Below, piece by piece: positions 1 through 9,310 of a DNA stretch of 64,000 nt. Below the pieces are notes generated by a model. That model had not been told where the DNA came from. It saw only the letters and a program-made list of their open reading frames with translations, and searched no databases. Location: assembly GCA_947624785.1 (NCBI GenBank), contig CANQLV010000005.1, forward strand, positions 62,001-126,000, given 5' to 3'. Positions within the stretch are counted from its first letter, which is position 1; each line of letters opens with the position of its first letter. The position numbers were made by a program, and so were the translations under genes. The stretch comes from Akkermansia muciniphila. GTDB lineage: Bacteria; Verrucomicrobiota; Verrucomicrobiia; Verrucomicrobiales; Akkermansiaceae.

Positions 1-90
1 GCATCTTGACAGGAATGCGCTCTTCCAGTAAGGGGAAGGGATGAAGGTTCCAAAGGGAATTTTCATTGAACTCCATAGAATAACACGATC

Positions 91-543
91 ATGAATGCTC
101 CTGATTCTTCCCCCCCTCCGTCCTGTTGCAGTGGTTCCCCTTCCTGCACGGCTGCTTTGGTCCTCGGCATTATTGCCCTGGTGCTGGCGCTGATCGGATT
201 TTTCCCGTGCCTGGGCTGGATTACCCTGATTCCCGCGGCTCTGCTTGCCATTATTGCGCTCATCATGAGTATTGTGGCTGTGAGCAAGGGCTCTCCCAAG
301 GGCGCCCTTGTCATCGCCATTATTGCGTTGGCGGCATCTGCCGCGGCAGGCATTGTCCAGGCGTGGATGGCCAGCGCAACCGTGACTTACATGGAGCAGC
401 ATCAGGATTATGTGGAAAAGAAGGCGCAGGAGATCCAGAAGGAGCTTCAACAGATGGAGCAGCAGAACCAGGAGCAATTGAAGAGGCTCAGGGATGCGGA
501 GGATTCCTCCCCCGCTGATGAAACGGGTTCCCGTGATCTGTAG
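91..543 (+). CDS. DUF4190-like small membrane protein
   Basis: 150-residue protein. After a Cys/Pro/Ser-rich N-terminus (about residues 5-20) come two hydrophobic hairpin segments (about 22-62 and 70-95), with the F-P-C-L-G-W turn between the first two helices, and then a charged Gln/Glu-rich coiled tail (about 100-140). The layout (two short transmembrane helices, G-I-x-A-L-V-L-A-L repeats) is that of DUF4190/DUF4870-type bacterial membrane proteins, whose function is unknown. The ATG at 91 follows an A-rich leader with no clear Shine-Dalgarno sequence. A paralogue lies at 1264-1815 with a DUF2752 protein between them, suggesting a small membrane module. Family assignment is by pattern, not by search. 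Confidence 0.8.
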   Translation: MNAPDSSPPPSCCSGSPSCTAALVLGIIALVLALIGFFPCLGWITLIPAALLAIIALIMSIVAVSKGSPKGALVIAIIALAASAAAGIVQAWMASATVTYMEQHQDYVEKKAQEIQKELQQMEQQNQEQLKRLRDAEDSSPADETGSRDL

Positions 544-573
544 TTCCTGGAACGCTTTCAAGGGAGCACGGCG

Positions 574-978
574 ATGAATTGCATGCGCTCTGCGTGGCGT
601 TCATGCCGCAATGGCTGGATGATCAGGAAAGTGTGGCTGCCCGCATGGGCCATCCTGTCCTGCCTGTTGTTGGCGCCGTCCCTCATGGCCCTGGTAGTCA
701 GCCCTGCCGGGATGAATTCACTGGCGGCTTCCGTGGCCGTGCCGCACCGGGAATGTCCTTTGTGCGGAATGACGCGAGGGTATGTGGAAATGGCCCATGG
801 AAATATACGCGCCGCATGGGAGCTGAACCGGGGCGCTCCGGTCTGGTTTATGGCAGGGCTGCTCAATGCAGGAGCTGCCCTGTTTTATCTGGCATGGTGC
901 TGGCGGAGGAGGGCAGGCCTGAGGAAGGAAAACAGGTCTTCCGGGATGAAAAATCAGCAGGTGGAAAGGGAAAAATAA
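574..978 (+). CDS. DUF2752 family membrane protein
   Basis: 134 residues. The signature C-P-L-C-G-M-T-R (about residues 61-68) followed by an amphipathic A-H-G-N-I-R-A-A-W segment is diagnostic of DUF2752, a family of small proteins with two or three transmembrane segments and unknown role. Hydrophobic segments occur at about 22-42 and 92-112, and the tail is basic. It starts 30 bases after the upstream DUF4190-like gene, probably in the same transcript. In many bacteria DUF2752 genes sit next to other tiny membrane proteins (DUF4190, TM2, CD225), as seen here. No enzymatic role can be assigned. Confidence 0.85.
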   Translation: MNCMRSAWRSCRNGWMIRKVWLPAWAILSCLLLAPSLMALVVSPAGMNSLAASVAVPHRECPLCGMTRGYVEMAHGNIRAAWELNRGAPVWFMAGLLNAGAALFYLAWCWRRRAGLRKENRSSGMKNQQVEREK

Positions 979-1191
979 CTTCCTGGCTGATGTAGGGCCA
1001 GGGAGGTGTCATGCGTTTTTTGTCATAATGGCGATGTCCTGAAGAAGGTATGCAGCCAGGAAGGCAATATGTTTGACCATGCAATCATGATATTTATTTT
1101 TAGCGCATTGAGAAGCGTTCGACCTTTGTTTTGACATGAGCCGGGGATGATGGAACGGGAGAGCGCCATCAAGGGACAACAGGGAGGTTCC

Positions 1192-1219
1192 TTGACAGAT
1201 TTTATACGCTTTCTTTAAC
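1192..1219 (+). promoter_or_regulatory. Sigma-70-type promoter for the 1264 gene
   Basis: Perfect -35 TTGACA (1192-1197), 16-base spacer and -10-like TTTAAC (1214-1219, 4 of 6). It lies 45 bases before the ATG at 1264, so the second DUF4190-like gene can be transcribed on its own. Confidence 0.55.
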
Positions 1220-1263
1220 ATTGGAATGTTTCCGTGCCTGGAGATCCAATGAAAAAATGAAAG

Positions 1264-1815
1264 ATGAACAAAATAAACTACTCGGATACCCGCCGTTCCG
1301 TCCCCGATACCGTTTCAACCATTCTTGCATTGGTTCTGGGTATTGTAGGATTGATTCTAGCGTTGCTCGCCTTTCTTCCATGTCTGGGGTGGGTAGCAAT
1401 TGTCCCCGGCCTTCTCTGCGCCATTCTGGCTATTATTCTGGGAGCGGTAGCGGTAAAGCGGAGTGATGACAATACGTATGGTTCTGCCAGGGGCGCGCTG
1501 ACTTGCGGGTGTGTCGCCCTGGTGATCATTATCGGAGCGATCATTTATCAGGGCATGATTCTGGCGCCTGTGATGAAACAGGCTGATGCCCATACGGAGG
1601 AATTCACGTGGACGGCTTGCAGCGCTGTGAGGGAGGCGCGGAAGGAAATGCACCCCAACGCATGCGAGGCGGTGGACCGTGTTATCTCTTTGATCGACCA
1701 TCCGGAGGAAAGAAGGGAGACGGTGACGGAGAGGTTTCTGGAAGTAGCGCCACCGGCTCAAAGGGGCGCTACTGCCGTACTGGAAGGTCCCGTCCCCCCT
1801 GTTTCCGGTAAATGA
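1264..1815 (+). CDS. DUF4190-like membrane protein, paralogue of the 91-543 product
   Basis: 183 residues. The hydrophobic core (about residues 16-100) repeats the pattern of the 91-543 product, including L-A-F-L-P-C-L-G-W-V at about residues 35-45 and a second helix pair ending in I-I-G-A-I-I-Y-Q-G. A soluble tail of about 80 residues with two Cys (T-A-C-S-A-V-R, P-N-A-C-E-A-V) and many charged residues follows and probably lies outside the membrane. It has its own promoter (1192-1219) and is followed by a strong intrinsic terminator (1894-1941), so it forms a complete unit. Function unknown; the family call rests on the two-helix glycine/alanine-rich pattern. Confidence 0.8.
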   Translation: MNKINYSDTRRSVPDTVSTILALVLGIVGLILALLAFLPCLGWVAIVPGLLCAILAIILGAVAVKRSDDNTYGSARGALTCGCVALVIIIGAIIYQGMILAPVMKQADAHTEEFTWTACSAVREARKEMHPNACEAVDRVISLIDHPEERRETVTERFLEVAPPAQRGATAVLEGPVPPVSGK

Positions 1816-1893
1816 AGCGGTAAAAATCCTTGAAGGCGGGTAAAGGGGTGTTCGTTTACCTGCTGTTTCCTCTGTCATGGAAATCCTGCCGGC

Positions 1894-1941
1894 AGGGCGG
1901 TTTGAAGGGTATTGTGCGCCCATTCAAACCGCCCTTCTTTT
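1894..1941 (+). terminator. Intrinsic terminator after the DUF4190-like gene
   Basis: Perfect 13-bp stem (AGGGCGGTTTGAA at 1894-1906 pairing with 1923-1935), a 16-base loop and then TCTTTT. It lies 80 bases after the stop at 1815. Confidence 0.85.
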
Positions 1942-2385
1942 AGGCACTCGGCAAGGAGGTTTTGGCTGGCGGAAACGTCCCGGAAGGAGAAAGCCTTTTT
2001 ATGGGGTTCAGCATATTGGGGCTTCCGTGCGGATGGGAGGAAAGAGAAAATTTGACAGGAGGTCAGGATGGAATGGATGCAGTTGCGGGCATTTTCCGGC
2101 AGTTTGAACGTTTGGTTGAAGAAGAGGGTATCTTCTGCTTGCGTTAATGCCCCTATTGGTGGAGATGAGGCCGGGCATTCATTTTCTTTTCTTGCCGAGG
2201 AGCAAGGCGGCGGGAGAAGCGCAGGAGAGGAAAAGGCAGACATATTCCTGCCACCGTGAAAATGCCTCAATTTATTTGAAACCAATGTCCGAGGCCCGTT
2301 GAAACAACGTGCATTCATACAGGGTAATGATGAAGGTTGGAACTGATGCAACGCATCATTTCATTACAACTCAACGATTATCTGT
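1942..2385. other. Intergenic region without a supported gene
   Basis: No convincing ORF on either strand. A minus-strand open frame covering 1875-2351 runs through the terminator and has no protein-like composition. A TTGACA lies at 2052-2057 without a good -10. The last 40 bases before the ATG at 2386 are A/T-rich, as with other starts in this window. Confidence 0.5.
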
Positions 2386-3171
2386 ATGAATGAATCCATA
2401 TCAAATTCTCCGCAGCCTGATCCTGTGGAGCAGCCGGGAATCATCTTTTTCATTCCCTGCAAGGCAAACAACGCTCCTCTGCTGGTGGAAGCCGTGCAGG
2501 GCATCCGCCGTGCCGTTCCGGAAGCGTCTGTCGTTGTTCTGGACGATGACCGGGCACGCTGCCCCCAAACCGTCAGGGAAGTGCTGAGGAACATGTCCGT
2601 GGAATGGAAAGTGCTGAAAAAAACTGATACGTCCTCCGGACATGCGGCCGCCATTCTGGAGCTGATGGCTCAGTCTTCTCGCCATGAACATGATGTGCTG
2701 GTGCGCACCAAGCCGGACAATCTCATTCTCCATGCCGGTTTTTTAAGGGAATTTGCCCGATCGGGAGCGGGATTATGCGGAACCTGCCTGCGGTCCGGCT
2801 TGCTGTGCAATGAACTTTATGCCCTGAAGCCTGCTGTGCTGAGAGCCATTCTCCAGCATCTGGAGCAATCCTCCTCCGTGATGAAATGTCCGGAAGGCGC
2901 CGTTATCCTGGGAGCGTTTACCGCCCTGTTCCCGGATGGGGCTCCCCTTCTTGCCAGAGCATGGACGCGAGGAACCGGAGGCCCCTTGTGGGGGCATTAC
3001 AACTGGACGACCTTTCCGTCTGCGGAATCCCTGGCGGATATGGACATGATTTCCATGAGCCGGCGTTATCAGGACAAGGTGGCGCGCCGCTCCCGCATTT
3101 CCGTCATGAGATGCCTGCGGACCGCCATTTGTAACCGCCCTGTCTCCGCGGACCGCCAGCCTGCCGCCTGA
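2386..3171 (+). CDS. Putative glycosyltransferase-fold protein
   Basis: 261 residues, no signal peptide. The N-terminal half has the start of a nucleotide-sugar-transferase-like Rossmann fold: a hydrophobic strand (G-I-I-F-F-I-P-C-K), a helix, then V-V-V-L-D-D-D at about residue 50, and V-L-V-R-T-K-P-D-N at about 105-113 in the place of a D-x-D strand. Order and spacing of these elements match the protein at 9887-10756 (V-V-I-D-D-G; L-V-K-I-D-A-D-T), including a conserved Cys-Pro after the acidic motif, so the two are probably distant paralogues. I do not recognise the family. The D-x-D element is degraded here (K-P-D), so activity is uncertain. An inverted-repeat hairpin (3188-3243) follows the stop. 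Confidence 0.6.
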   Translation: MNESISNSPQPDPVEQPGIIFFIPCKANNAPLLVEAVQGIRRAVPEASVVVLDDDRARCPQTVREVLRNMSVEWKVLKKTDTSSGHAAAILELMAQSSRHEHDVLVRTKPDNLILHAGFLREFARSGAGLCGTCLRSGLLCNELYALKPAVLRAILQHLEQSSSVMKCPEGAVILGAFTALFPDGAPLLARAWTRGTGGPLWGHYNWTTFPSAESLADMDMISMSRRYQDKVARRSRISVMRCLRTAICNRPVSADRQPAA

Positions 3172-3187
3172 ACTTGGCCCAAAGCAT

Positions 3188-3243
3188 CTGACGGGAATGA
3201 AGCCGGAGAAAATCCATGGCGGGTTTTCCTTTATTCCCGTCAG
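3188..3243 (+). terminator. Long stem-loop after the putative glycosyltransferase
   Basis: 11-bp perfect inverted repeat (CTGACGGGAAT at 3188-3198 with 3233-3243) enclosing a second imperfect stem. It has no T-run, so termination is inferred. It covers the ATG at 3197, which argues that the following gene starts at 3266. Confidence 0.45.
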
Positions 3244-3265
3244 GTGCGCCAATGACAATAAAACA

Positions 3266-4102
3266 ATGAAAGAAATTGATAATCAGTTATTCGCTCCGGA
3301 ACAATCCGGAGGAATGCCCAGCCATCCGGTGACATTAGTCTCCAACGATGAACCGTCTCCGATGCCGTGGCCCAATACGTGGTACCCCGTCACCCCCATA
3401 GGGCCGGAAACGGAATACCCGTGCCCGTGTTCCGAAGGCGACTCCGGTACGGGAAGCACGGACAACAACAGCGTGGACTTTTCCATAGAATTCGGCCGCT
3501 TTCCCAAATGGCCGGAATTGAGCGGCGGCCGTCTGATGCTGAACCTGAACATGATGGATGCCGGGTTATGCTGGGGGAGCGCATTTCAGTACGAGCATAT
3601 TTCCCAGCGCCGTCTGGAAGTGGCTGAAACCGCCAATACGTCCATAAGCCGTCCGGAAGAACCGGAAGACGTTTCCCGGGCGGTGGTGAAGACGGAAAAA
3701 GGATTTCCGCGTTATTACAGCTTTGCTTCTCCAAATGTTTCCGGAGCGGAGGTGCTTGGCAGTACCCAGATGTTCCAGGACAGGATGAGGCGCGTTACCG
3801 TGGATGGAGTTTCCTATCTGGAAGAAGTTCAGGAAAACGGCATGGCCATGCGCTTCCGACCCAATTCCGCTATATTTGACCATATCGTGACGCCGCGTGG
3901 CGTGAAAATCACCTTTGCCGAACTGGCCGCGGAACTTCAGGTAGTCAGGCAGGACGCCTATGACGAGCCCGGCAGTGCGGTGGAAACCTTCAACTCCCTT
4001 TCCCTGTTCATGCTGAAGCAGGTATGGAACAAGACGGACGGCTTGCTGGACCTGAGCAACGTACAGAACATCAAATGGTATGCCCCCGCGGACGTGGCGT
4101 AA
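3266..4102 (+). CDS. RHS/YD protein, N-terminal part ending at an in-frame TAA
   Basis: 278 residues from the ATG at 3266, which sits behind an A-rich leader; an upstream ATG at 3197 lies inside a hairpin. There is no signal peptide. Residues about 25-65 are Pro/Cys-rich and are followed by a soluble beta-rich region with the aromatic and Gly pattern typical of the N-terminal part of RHS proteins. The frame ends at TAA 4100-4102, but translation continues in the same frame through 4103-4192 (R-R-N-D-G-T-Y-T-V-R-D-G) straight into the RHS ORF at 4193 with no further stop. I read this as one ancestral gene of about 1,650 codons split by one nonsense codon. A tandem GGCGTAAC x2 (4096-4111) sits at the break, which could indicate a small duplication, a sequencing error or true decay. 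Confidence 0.7.
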   Translation: MKEIDNQLFAPEQSGGMPSHPVTLVSNDEPSPMPWPNTWYPVTPIGPETEYPCPCSEGDSGTGSTDNNSVDFSIEFGRFPKWPELSGGRLMLNLNMMDAGLCWGSAFQYEHISQRRLEVAETANTSISRPEEPEDVSRAVVKTEKGFPRYYSFASPNVSGAEVLGSTQMFQDRMRRVTVDGVSYLEEVQENGMAMRFRPNSAIFDHIVTPRGVKITFAELAAELQVVRQDAYDEPGSAVETFNSLSLFMLKQVWNKTDGLLDLSNVQNIKWYAPADVA

Positions 4103-4192
4103 CGGCGTAACGACGGCACGTATACGGTCCGCGATGGCGCCGTTCCCATTAAGACGTGGAAGCTGTCCTGGACATTCGCGGATACGGAGACG

Positions 4193-7100
4193 ATGGTCGC
4201 CAGGGCTGTGGATGAAGAAAATCCGGAGGTGACCCAGATGATGCTGAAGACATTGCGCATTGAAGAACCAGGAGGTTATATCAGCGAATGGCGCGCGGGC
4301 CTTTACCCGGACGACCTGACGATGGTGAAAGGCGAGGGGGAAGATGCCGTCAGCATCGTCACCAGATGCCTTCCGGCTGCCGGCCATGAAAACCTGGTTG
4401 CCAAGGATATTAACGGACAGGCCATGGTGGCGGGAGGCTACTACACGGACAAGAAGGAAAAATTCAAGTATGTATATAGCGGCGTGGCCGGAACCGGGAA
4501 CGCCGTGCTGTGTTCCGCAGAAAAGGAAGTATACCAGCGCCGTTTGTACGGGGACGTCCTTATCTCCCGCACGGAAGGATACGGAACCCCGCTGGAAAGA
4601 ACGTGGACGTACGGATACAGCGGCGATCCTTCTTCCCCCAACTACGGCAAACGCATCAGGGAAACGCGCCCTGACGGTTCCGTGGTGGAGATGGAGTATG
4701 ATTCCAACGGGAACGTGATTCAACGGACGGAACCGTGGTATGGAGATATTTCCATGAGAACTTCCTATTCATATGCAGATGAATTATTCAATGACCGAAG
4801 AATTTCTCAGGAGCTTGTAGAACTGGTATCTCCTCAGAGGACCGAATGTCTGGAAAAAACACAGTACGAATACAAGAAGACGGAACAGGTTTATTCGAAA
4901 ACCGCCACACGCATATGTTTGGGTTCTACAAGTGTGGATGTTGTGAATTCGGTAACTACGGTTGAGGAATGGTATACCGCTCATGACTGCGTGTATGCCC
5001 CAGGACGGCTGAAGTGCAGATATCAGTATGAAAACGTGCAAGATGTGGATAATCCTGATATAGTAAATGATGGAGAGGCCAGAAACATTTCACGTCGCGA
5101 ATATTCTGCCTGCAGTAATTATGGCGCTGTCTGGAAATGTACTGAGGATGACTATATAGATGTGGCGGATTCCGAAAAGTCCTCCAGGATAATTCGCTAT
5201 TATGCAGAGAACGGTGATGAAATTGCTACAGATCATCAAGTTCATTTATATTCGTCGGGATTTGTCTCCATTGGCTTTCGCCGGATGTCTTATGATCCTT
5301 CACATCGTTTGATCCGGACAGATTACGCCAATGGCTTGTATTCCATGATGGAATGGAGTTGTGCGGGACCATTGTGGGAAACAGATGTAAGAGGGCTGCA
5401 GACGCGTTATACCTACGATGGAACCAAGCGTGTGGTGCGTGTGGAAAAGGATGCTGCCCAGCCTGTGGAAAATTGGAATGATGTAGATATGAATACCGTT
5501 TGTCCGGACAGTATAACGGAAACGACATACGACGGGATGGGAAGGATTTTGTCAGTAAGCCATTCCATAGGGGACAGGAAAACGACGGTTTCCTCCCATT
5601 ATGATCTACTGGGAAGAGTAACTTCCCGTACGGATGAGATGGGGCGAACTTCCCTTTATACTTATTCCCAAGACGGATTGACAATGACTGAAACAACGCC
5701 GTCCGGAGCTACGCTGGTGATCAGGAAAGCCGCTTCCGGCCTGGTTGTGGAAGAGTCTGGCACAGGACGCGAGGCGCGTTATCATGAATATAAGGCGGAC
5801 TGGTCCGGGATTTGGAAATATACACGCCGTCTTTCCTCATCCGGAGATATGATAGAAAATATTCTGGAAAATGCAGATGGCAAGATATTGAGAATTTTAC
5901 ATTCTAACGGCGCTGTGATGGTAGACCAGTACAACGCCGAATATAACGGATTCGGACAAATAGTATTTGAACGGCAAAAGAATGAAGACCCTTTGCGGTA
6001 CCATTATAATAATAGAGGAGAACTGACGGGATGGATGAGGAGCAGGAATGACTGGCCTGATAATTCTCCATACAGATATTCAGTAGCTTCCCATTATACC
6101 CGCCTGTCTTTTTCTCGTCCCGGATTGCCTGCTTCAGCGATGAATGCTGTCTGGCGTATGGACTATGTGCAGGCTATGTGTGAGGGATTGGATGCTGACC
6201 TCGAGTATACATATACATTAGTCTCCAGAACGGACAGTACCCTGAAATCTCTGGAGTCAGTAGTTATGAGGGAAAGGCTGCCGCAATACCGTTCCATTTG
6301 GGAAAAAGTTTATAATGAAAACGGTAATATACGTGTTCTACGGGGACGGAGGGGATGTGACAGGGAAGAGGAGGAAGTAATCCTGAACGGAGATACCGTA
6401 CGCCTGATACAAATGGATGGGACTATGACTCAGTACAAACGTACTTACACTATGACCGGCGATATACTTACCATCCGCGATGCCCGTGGTAAAGACATGA
6501 CCATCGTCAACGATGCCACAGGACGGGAAACAAGCCGAACGGACCAGAACGGAGAGATAACTACTACCTCCTATGATGCGGTTACAGGGATGGCAAATTG
6601 TATTGTAACTCCTGATGGCAAGCAAACATGGTTTTCCTATGATTTCCGCGGACGTTTAGTGCAGCAGTATGGAACAGCTGTCCAGCCCATCAAATGGGAA
6701 TACGATGCCATGGATCGTATTGTGGCTCTGCATACCTATCGTTCATCAGGATCTGTTTTGGATGCGATTCCATCCTCGAATTCCGATATCACGCGCTGGA
6801 CTTATAACCCTGTGACTGGACTTCTAATGAATAAGACTTATGCGGATGGTTCCATGACTTCGTATTACCATGATGACTGGGGGCGTATGGTAACTCGCAT
6901 CCAGTCCCGCGGAGTGACGACAACATACCAGTATGATAGTGTATCAGGAAAAATAGCTTCTATAACGCATAGTGATGGAACTCCGTCTGTGTCGTTTTCT
7001 TATGATAGAATGGATCGGTTATCTTCCGTCCAGGATGTTTCCGGAACACGTTCCTTTGACTATTGGGATCTTGAAGATATTGCCTACGAAGAAACTTCTG

Positions 7101-8206
7101 GCATGGTAGCAAGCCGGCTTGAGTACCAGCGTGATTCTTTGGATCATCCGTCCGGATATACGTTTTCTTTGAATGGAACAAAAGTACAGCAGGTCGCTCT
7201 GGAATATGATGTTGCAGACCGCCTTTCTGTAGTGTCGCTTAATGGTTCATCCTTTACGTATGGATATGATTCGGCTGCGGGTTGGCTCAACAGTTTGACC
7301 TATCCGAATGGATTGGTTAAAAACACAATGTTTCATGCCAATCTTCCTTTGCCCGTGTCCCTGACTTATGTGAAAGGAACTTCCTCCATTCCAACGCTCA
7401 AGCATGCTTATACCTGGGACAACATGCGACGTCCTTCCGTGCGGGAAGACTACGTAGGTTCAACTGCTCTTTCCCGTCGCCACACATACGGCTACAATGC
7501 ACGAGGGGAATTGACGGAAGACTCCATGAACGCGGGGGGAGCCTTCGGCTATGACTATGACAATATCGGCAATCGCCAGACGGCAACAGAACAAGGCATT
7601 TCCAGTACCTACCAAAGTAATAGTTTGAACCAGTATGCTGCTGTGACACGTTCAGGAATAACCTTCGCACCTGTGTATGACGCTGACGGTAATCAAACGA
7701 GTGTGAACACTTCCACCGGAATATGGTCTGTCCAGTATAATGCGGACAATCGTCCGGTGGTCTTTACACAGGGAAACAAAAAGGTGGAATGCGTCTATGA
7801 CTATCTTGGATGTCGTGTGGAAAAAGTGGAATATGATGGAAATAACTTGACCAGACGTACCAGATTCGCGTATATGGGATACCTGATGGTGGCAAGCATG
7901 GACTGCACGCAAAACATCTCCAATCCGTCCTTGCCGGGCACGTGGTTCTGGGATGCCTCTGCACCGGAGGCGACACGGATATTGGCGATGTGTACGCACA
8001 ACGCGGACAAGAGCGTATCCAGCACCCGTTATGTGGCGCATGATCTACTCAAGAACGTGAGCGCCCTGTTTGACTCCTCGGGAATCCGGCAGGTGGAGTT
8101 TGAATGCACACCCTATGGAGAAAATCTCACAGAGGAAAGAGTTTGGGCTTCGATGCTGTCGTTCCGCTGTTGGAAACGTTTCTTGCGGGAAGCGAATCAT
8201 GTATAA
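4193..8206 (+). CDS. RHS/YD-repeat protein, main repeat body, C-terminally truncated
   Basis: 1,337 residues with dozens of YD/RHS repeats of the form Y-x-Y-D-x-x-G-R (Y-T-Y-D-G, T-Y-D-G-M-G-R, Y-D-L-L-G-R, W-E-Y-D-A-M-D-R, Y-D-Y-D-N-I-G-N-R), which build the hollow beta-shell that encapsulates toxins in RHS and TcC proteins. Family members normally end with a core such as G-L-x-Y-x-x-x-R-Y-Y-D-P-x-x-G-R-W-x-x-x-D-P-I before a variable toxin tip. Here the homologous stretch stops after Y-V-A-H-D-L and P-Y-G-E, and the frame ends 30 residues later, so the autoproteolytic core and tip are missing. No immunity gene is evident. The reading frame is continuous with the 3266-4102 frame. The stretch 4760-7900 is less GC-rich than the flanks, suggesting transfer. 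Probably a decaying or cargo-less copy. Confidence 0.85.
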   Translation: MVARAVDEENPEVTQMMLKTLRIEEPGGYISEWRAGLYPDDLTMVKGEGEDAVSIVTRCLPAAGHENLVAKDINGQAMVAGGYYTDKKEKFKYVYSGVAGTGNAVLCSAEKEVYQRRLYGDVLISRTEGYGTPLERTWTYGYSGDPSSPNYGKRIRETRPDGSVVEMEYDSNGNVIQRTEPWYGDISMRTSYSYADELFNDRRISQELVELVSPQRTECLEKTQYEYKKTEQVYSKTATRICLGSTSVDVVNSVTTVEEWYTAHDCVYAPGRLKCRYQYENVQDVDNPDIVNDGEARNISRREYSACSNYGAVWKCTEDDYIDVADSEKSSRIIRYYAENGDEIATDHQVHLYSSGFVSIGFRRMSYDPSHRLIRTDYANGLYSMMEWSCAGPLWETDVRGLQTRYTYDGTKRVVRVEKDAAQPVENWNDVDMNTVCPDSITETTYDGMGRILSVSHSIGDRKTTVSSHYDLLGRVTSRTDEMGRTSLYTYSQDGLTMTETTPSGATLVIRKAASGLVVEESGTGREARYHEYKADWSGIWKYTRRLSSSGDMIENILENADGKILRILHSNGAVMVDQYNAEYNGFGQIVFERQKNEDPLRYHYNNRGELTGWMRSRNDWPDNSPYRYSVASHYTRLSFSRPGLPASAMNAVWRMDYVQAMCEGLDADLEYTYTLVSRTDSTLKSLESVVMRERLPQYRSIWEKVYNENGNIRVLRGRRGCDREEEEVILNGDTVRLIQMDGTMTQYKRTYTMTGDILTIRDARGKDMTIVNDATGRETSRTDQNGEITTTSYDAVTGMANCIVTPDGKQTWFSYDFRGRLVQQYGTAVQPIKWEYDAMDRIVALHTYRSSGSVLDAIPSSNSDITRWTYNPVTGLLMNKTYADGSMTSYYHDDWGRMVTRIQSRGVTTTYQYDSVSGKIASITHSDGTPSVSFSYDRMDRLSSVQDVSGTRSFDYWDLEDIAYEETSGMVASRLEYQRDSLDHPSGYTFSLNGTKVQQVALEYDVADRLSVVSLNGSSFTYGYDSAAGWLNSLTYPNGLVKNTMFHANLPLPVSLTYVKGTSSIPTLKHAYTWDNMRRPSVREDYVGSTALSRRHTYGYNARGELTEDSMNAGGAFGYDYDNIGNRQTATEQGISSTYQSNSLNQYAAVTRSGITFAPVYDADGNQTSVNTSTGIWSVQYNADNRPVVFTQGNKKVECVYDYLGCRVEKVEYDGNNLTRRTRFAYMGYLMVASMDCTQNISNPSLPGTWFWDASAPEATRILAMCTHNADKSVSSTRYVAHDLLKNVSALFDSSGIRQVEFECTPYGENLTEERVWASMLSFRCWKRFLREANHV

Positions 8207-8652
8207 AGATTGAGGACTATTCACGAAAAGCCCGTTTGGTTCTTGAAAAGCGAAGAGGCTTTCGCTATTTGTTTTTAAAATGGGTTGAGGTTCTTTCTGC
8301 TTGTTAGGAAGGAATGGTTTTTTTATTTTGGATCAAGGAGGCCGGGAATGGAAAAAGCAGCTTGACCTGTCTTCTCTGATTGACTATAGGGAGAGGCTAA
8401 GAGAAAGTTCCTTAGAAAGCTCTCTTAAGGCCCCTATCGAAAATTACCGGCTTTTCAAATGCCGGGAGAGGAAGAAAGGTCTAATGCTCAGGGTTCTTCA
8501 TGAGCGCCGGAAGCGTTCATGATGTGGAATATTTTGATTTTTTCTTCACTCTATAGTTTTCTGATATTGTTGCATTTACTAATGTTATAGCATTTTCTAA
8601 CATTTTTATTCTAGGCCCGTTTGATTTTATATATATAGTTTTTGGATATTGT
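8207..8652. other. AT-rich remnant region after the RHS gene
   Basis: Short open frames (for example 8104-8307 and 8301-8522) have basic, low-complexity products and no recognisable motifs. They may be remains of the lost RHS C-terminus or tip. 8520-8650 is very A/T-rich with runs such as TATATATAG. Nothing else is recognised. Confidence 0.4.
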
Positions 8653-9216
8653 ATGAATATTTGCATGTCCATCTATAGATCAATCGAATTGCGGAAGAAT
8701 ACATCCGGAAGTTATAAGGTCAGGCTAACCATTGACCGGGGGAGCAAGTTCTGCGGCGCCAGGAAGTCGCTCGGTCTTGGCACCCATCGGGAGGATTGTG
8801 CGTTAAGGCGTGCCTACCTGATGCGGTGCTTGCTGTTCCATATGGGATGGTTTCCCGGTGGAAAGATTGCCGTCAGGAATTCAGCCGAATGCGGTATTAA
8901 GGAGGTTGTCTGGGACAGCATGGACTGCAGCGGAGATTCCGGAATGTTCAGGCTCAACGGAAGGGGCTGCCGCGTCGCCACGGATGAGACGATGCTCATC
9001 TGGTTCCAGACGAATGGGGATGAAGCAGTGCAGTGCCTCCGTTTGCTCATTTCCGGATGGAGAATGGATGACCGGGCGGGTGACCTGAAGGTTTTGATTC
9101 AGGGGTTGCAGCATTGCGCCTCGGAACAGCGTCAGCATCCCTGCCGGATTTTGAATATTGAAATCGGTGCCGGATCCACCATGGCGTCTCGGGACGAGTG
9201 TGTGTTGAAAGGTTAG
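8653..9216 (+). CDS. Hypothetical protein with a basic N-terminus
   Basis: 187 residues, unrecognised. The N-terminal 45 residues (S-G-S-Y-K-V-R-L-T-I-D, then K-S-L-G-L-G-T-H) resemble in outline the small arm-type DNA-binding domain at the front of tyrosine recombinases, but there is no catalytic domain. Residues 80-150 contain G-C-R-V-A-T-D-E-T-M-L-I-W-F-Q-T-N-G. The protein is rich in Cys (about 10). It lies alone in the accessory stretch between the RHS remnant and the SufE-like gene, with an A/T-rich leader and an ATG start. It may be an orphan of a mobile element; a real gene is likely but not certain. Confidence 0.5.
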   Translation: MNICMSIYRSIELRKNTSGSYKVRLTIDRGSKFCGARKSLGLGTHREDCALRRAYLMRCLLFHMGWFPGGKIAVRNSAECGIKEVVWDSMDCSGDSGMFRLNGRGCRVATDETMLIWFQTNGDEAVQCLRLLISGWRMDDRAGDLKVLIQGLQHCASEQRQHPCRILNIEIGAGSTMASRDECVLKG

Positions 9217-9310
9217 GCGGCCTTCCCGTTCCGGTTAACGGTTGAGGCGGTGTCCAATCAGGTTTCCTGAACGGTTGGAATTGCTTTTAACAAATAACGA
9301 ATAAAAACAT

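Noticed and set aside
1875..2351. 158-residue minus-strand frame
   Set aside because: Runs through a terminator and has no protein-like pattern.
8653..9216. Tyrosine recombinase
   Set aside because: Only an arm-domain-like N-terminus; no R-H-R-Y catalytic residues.
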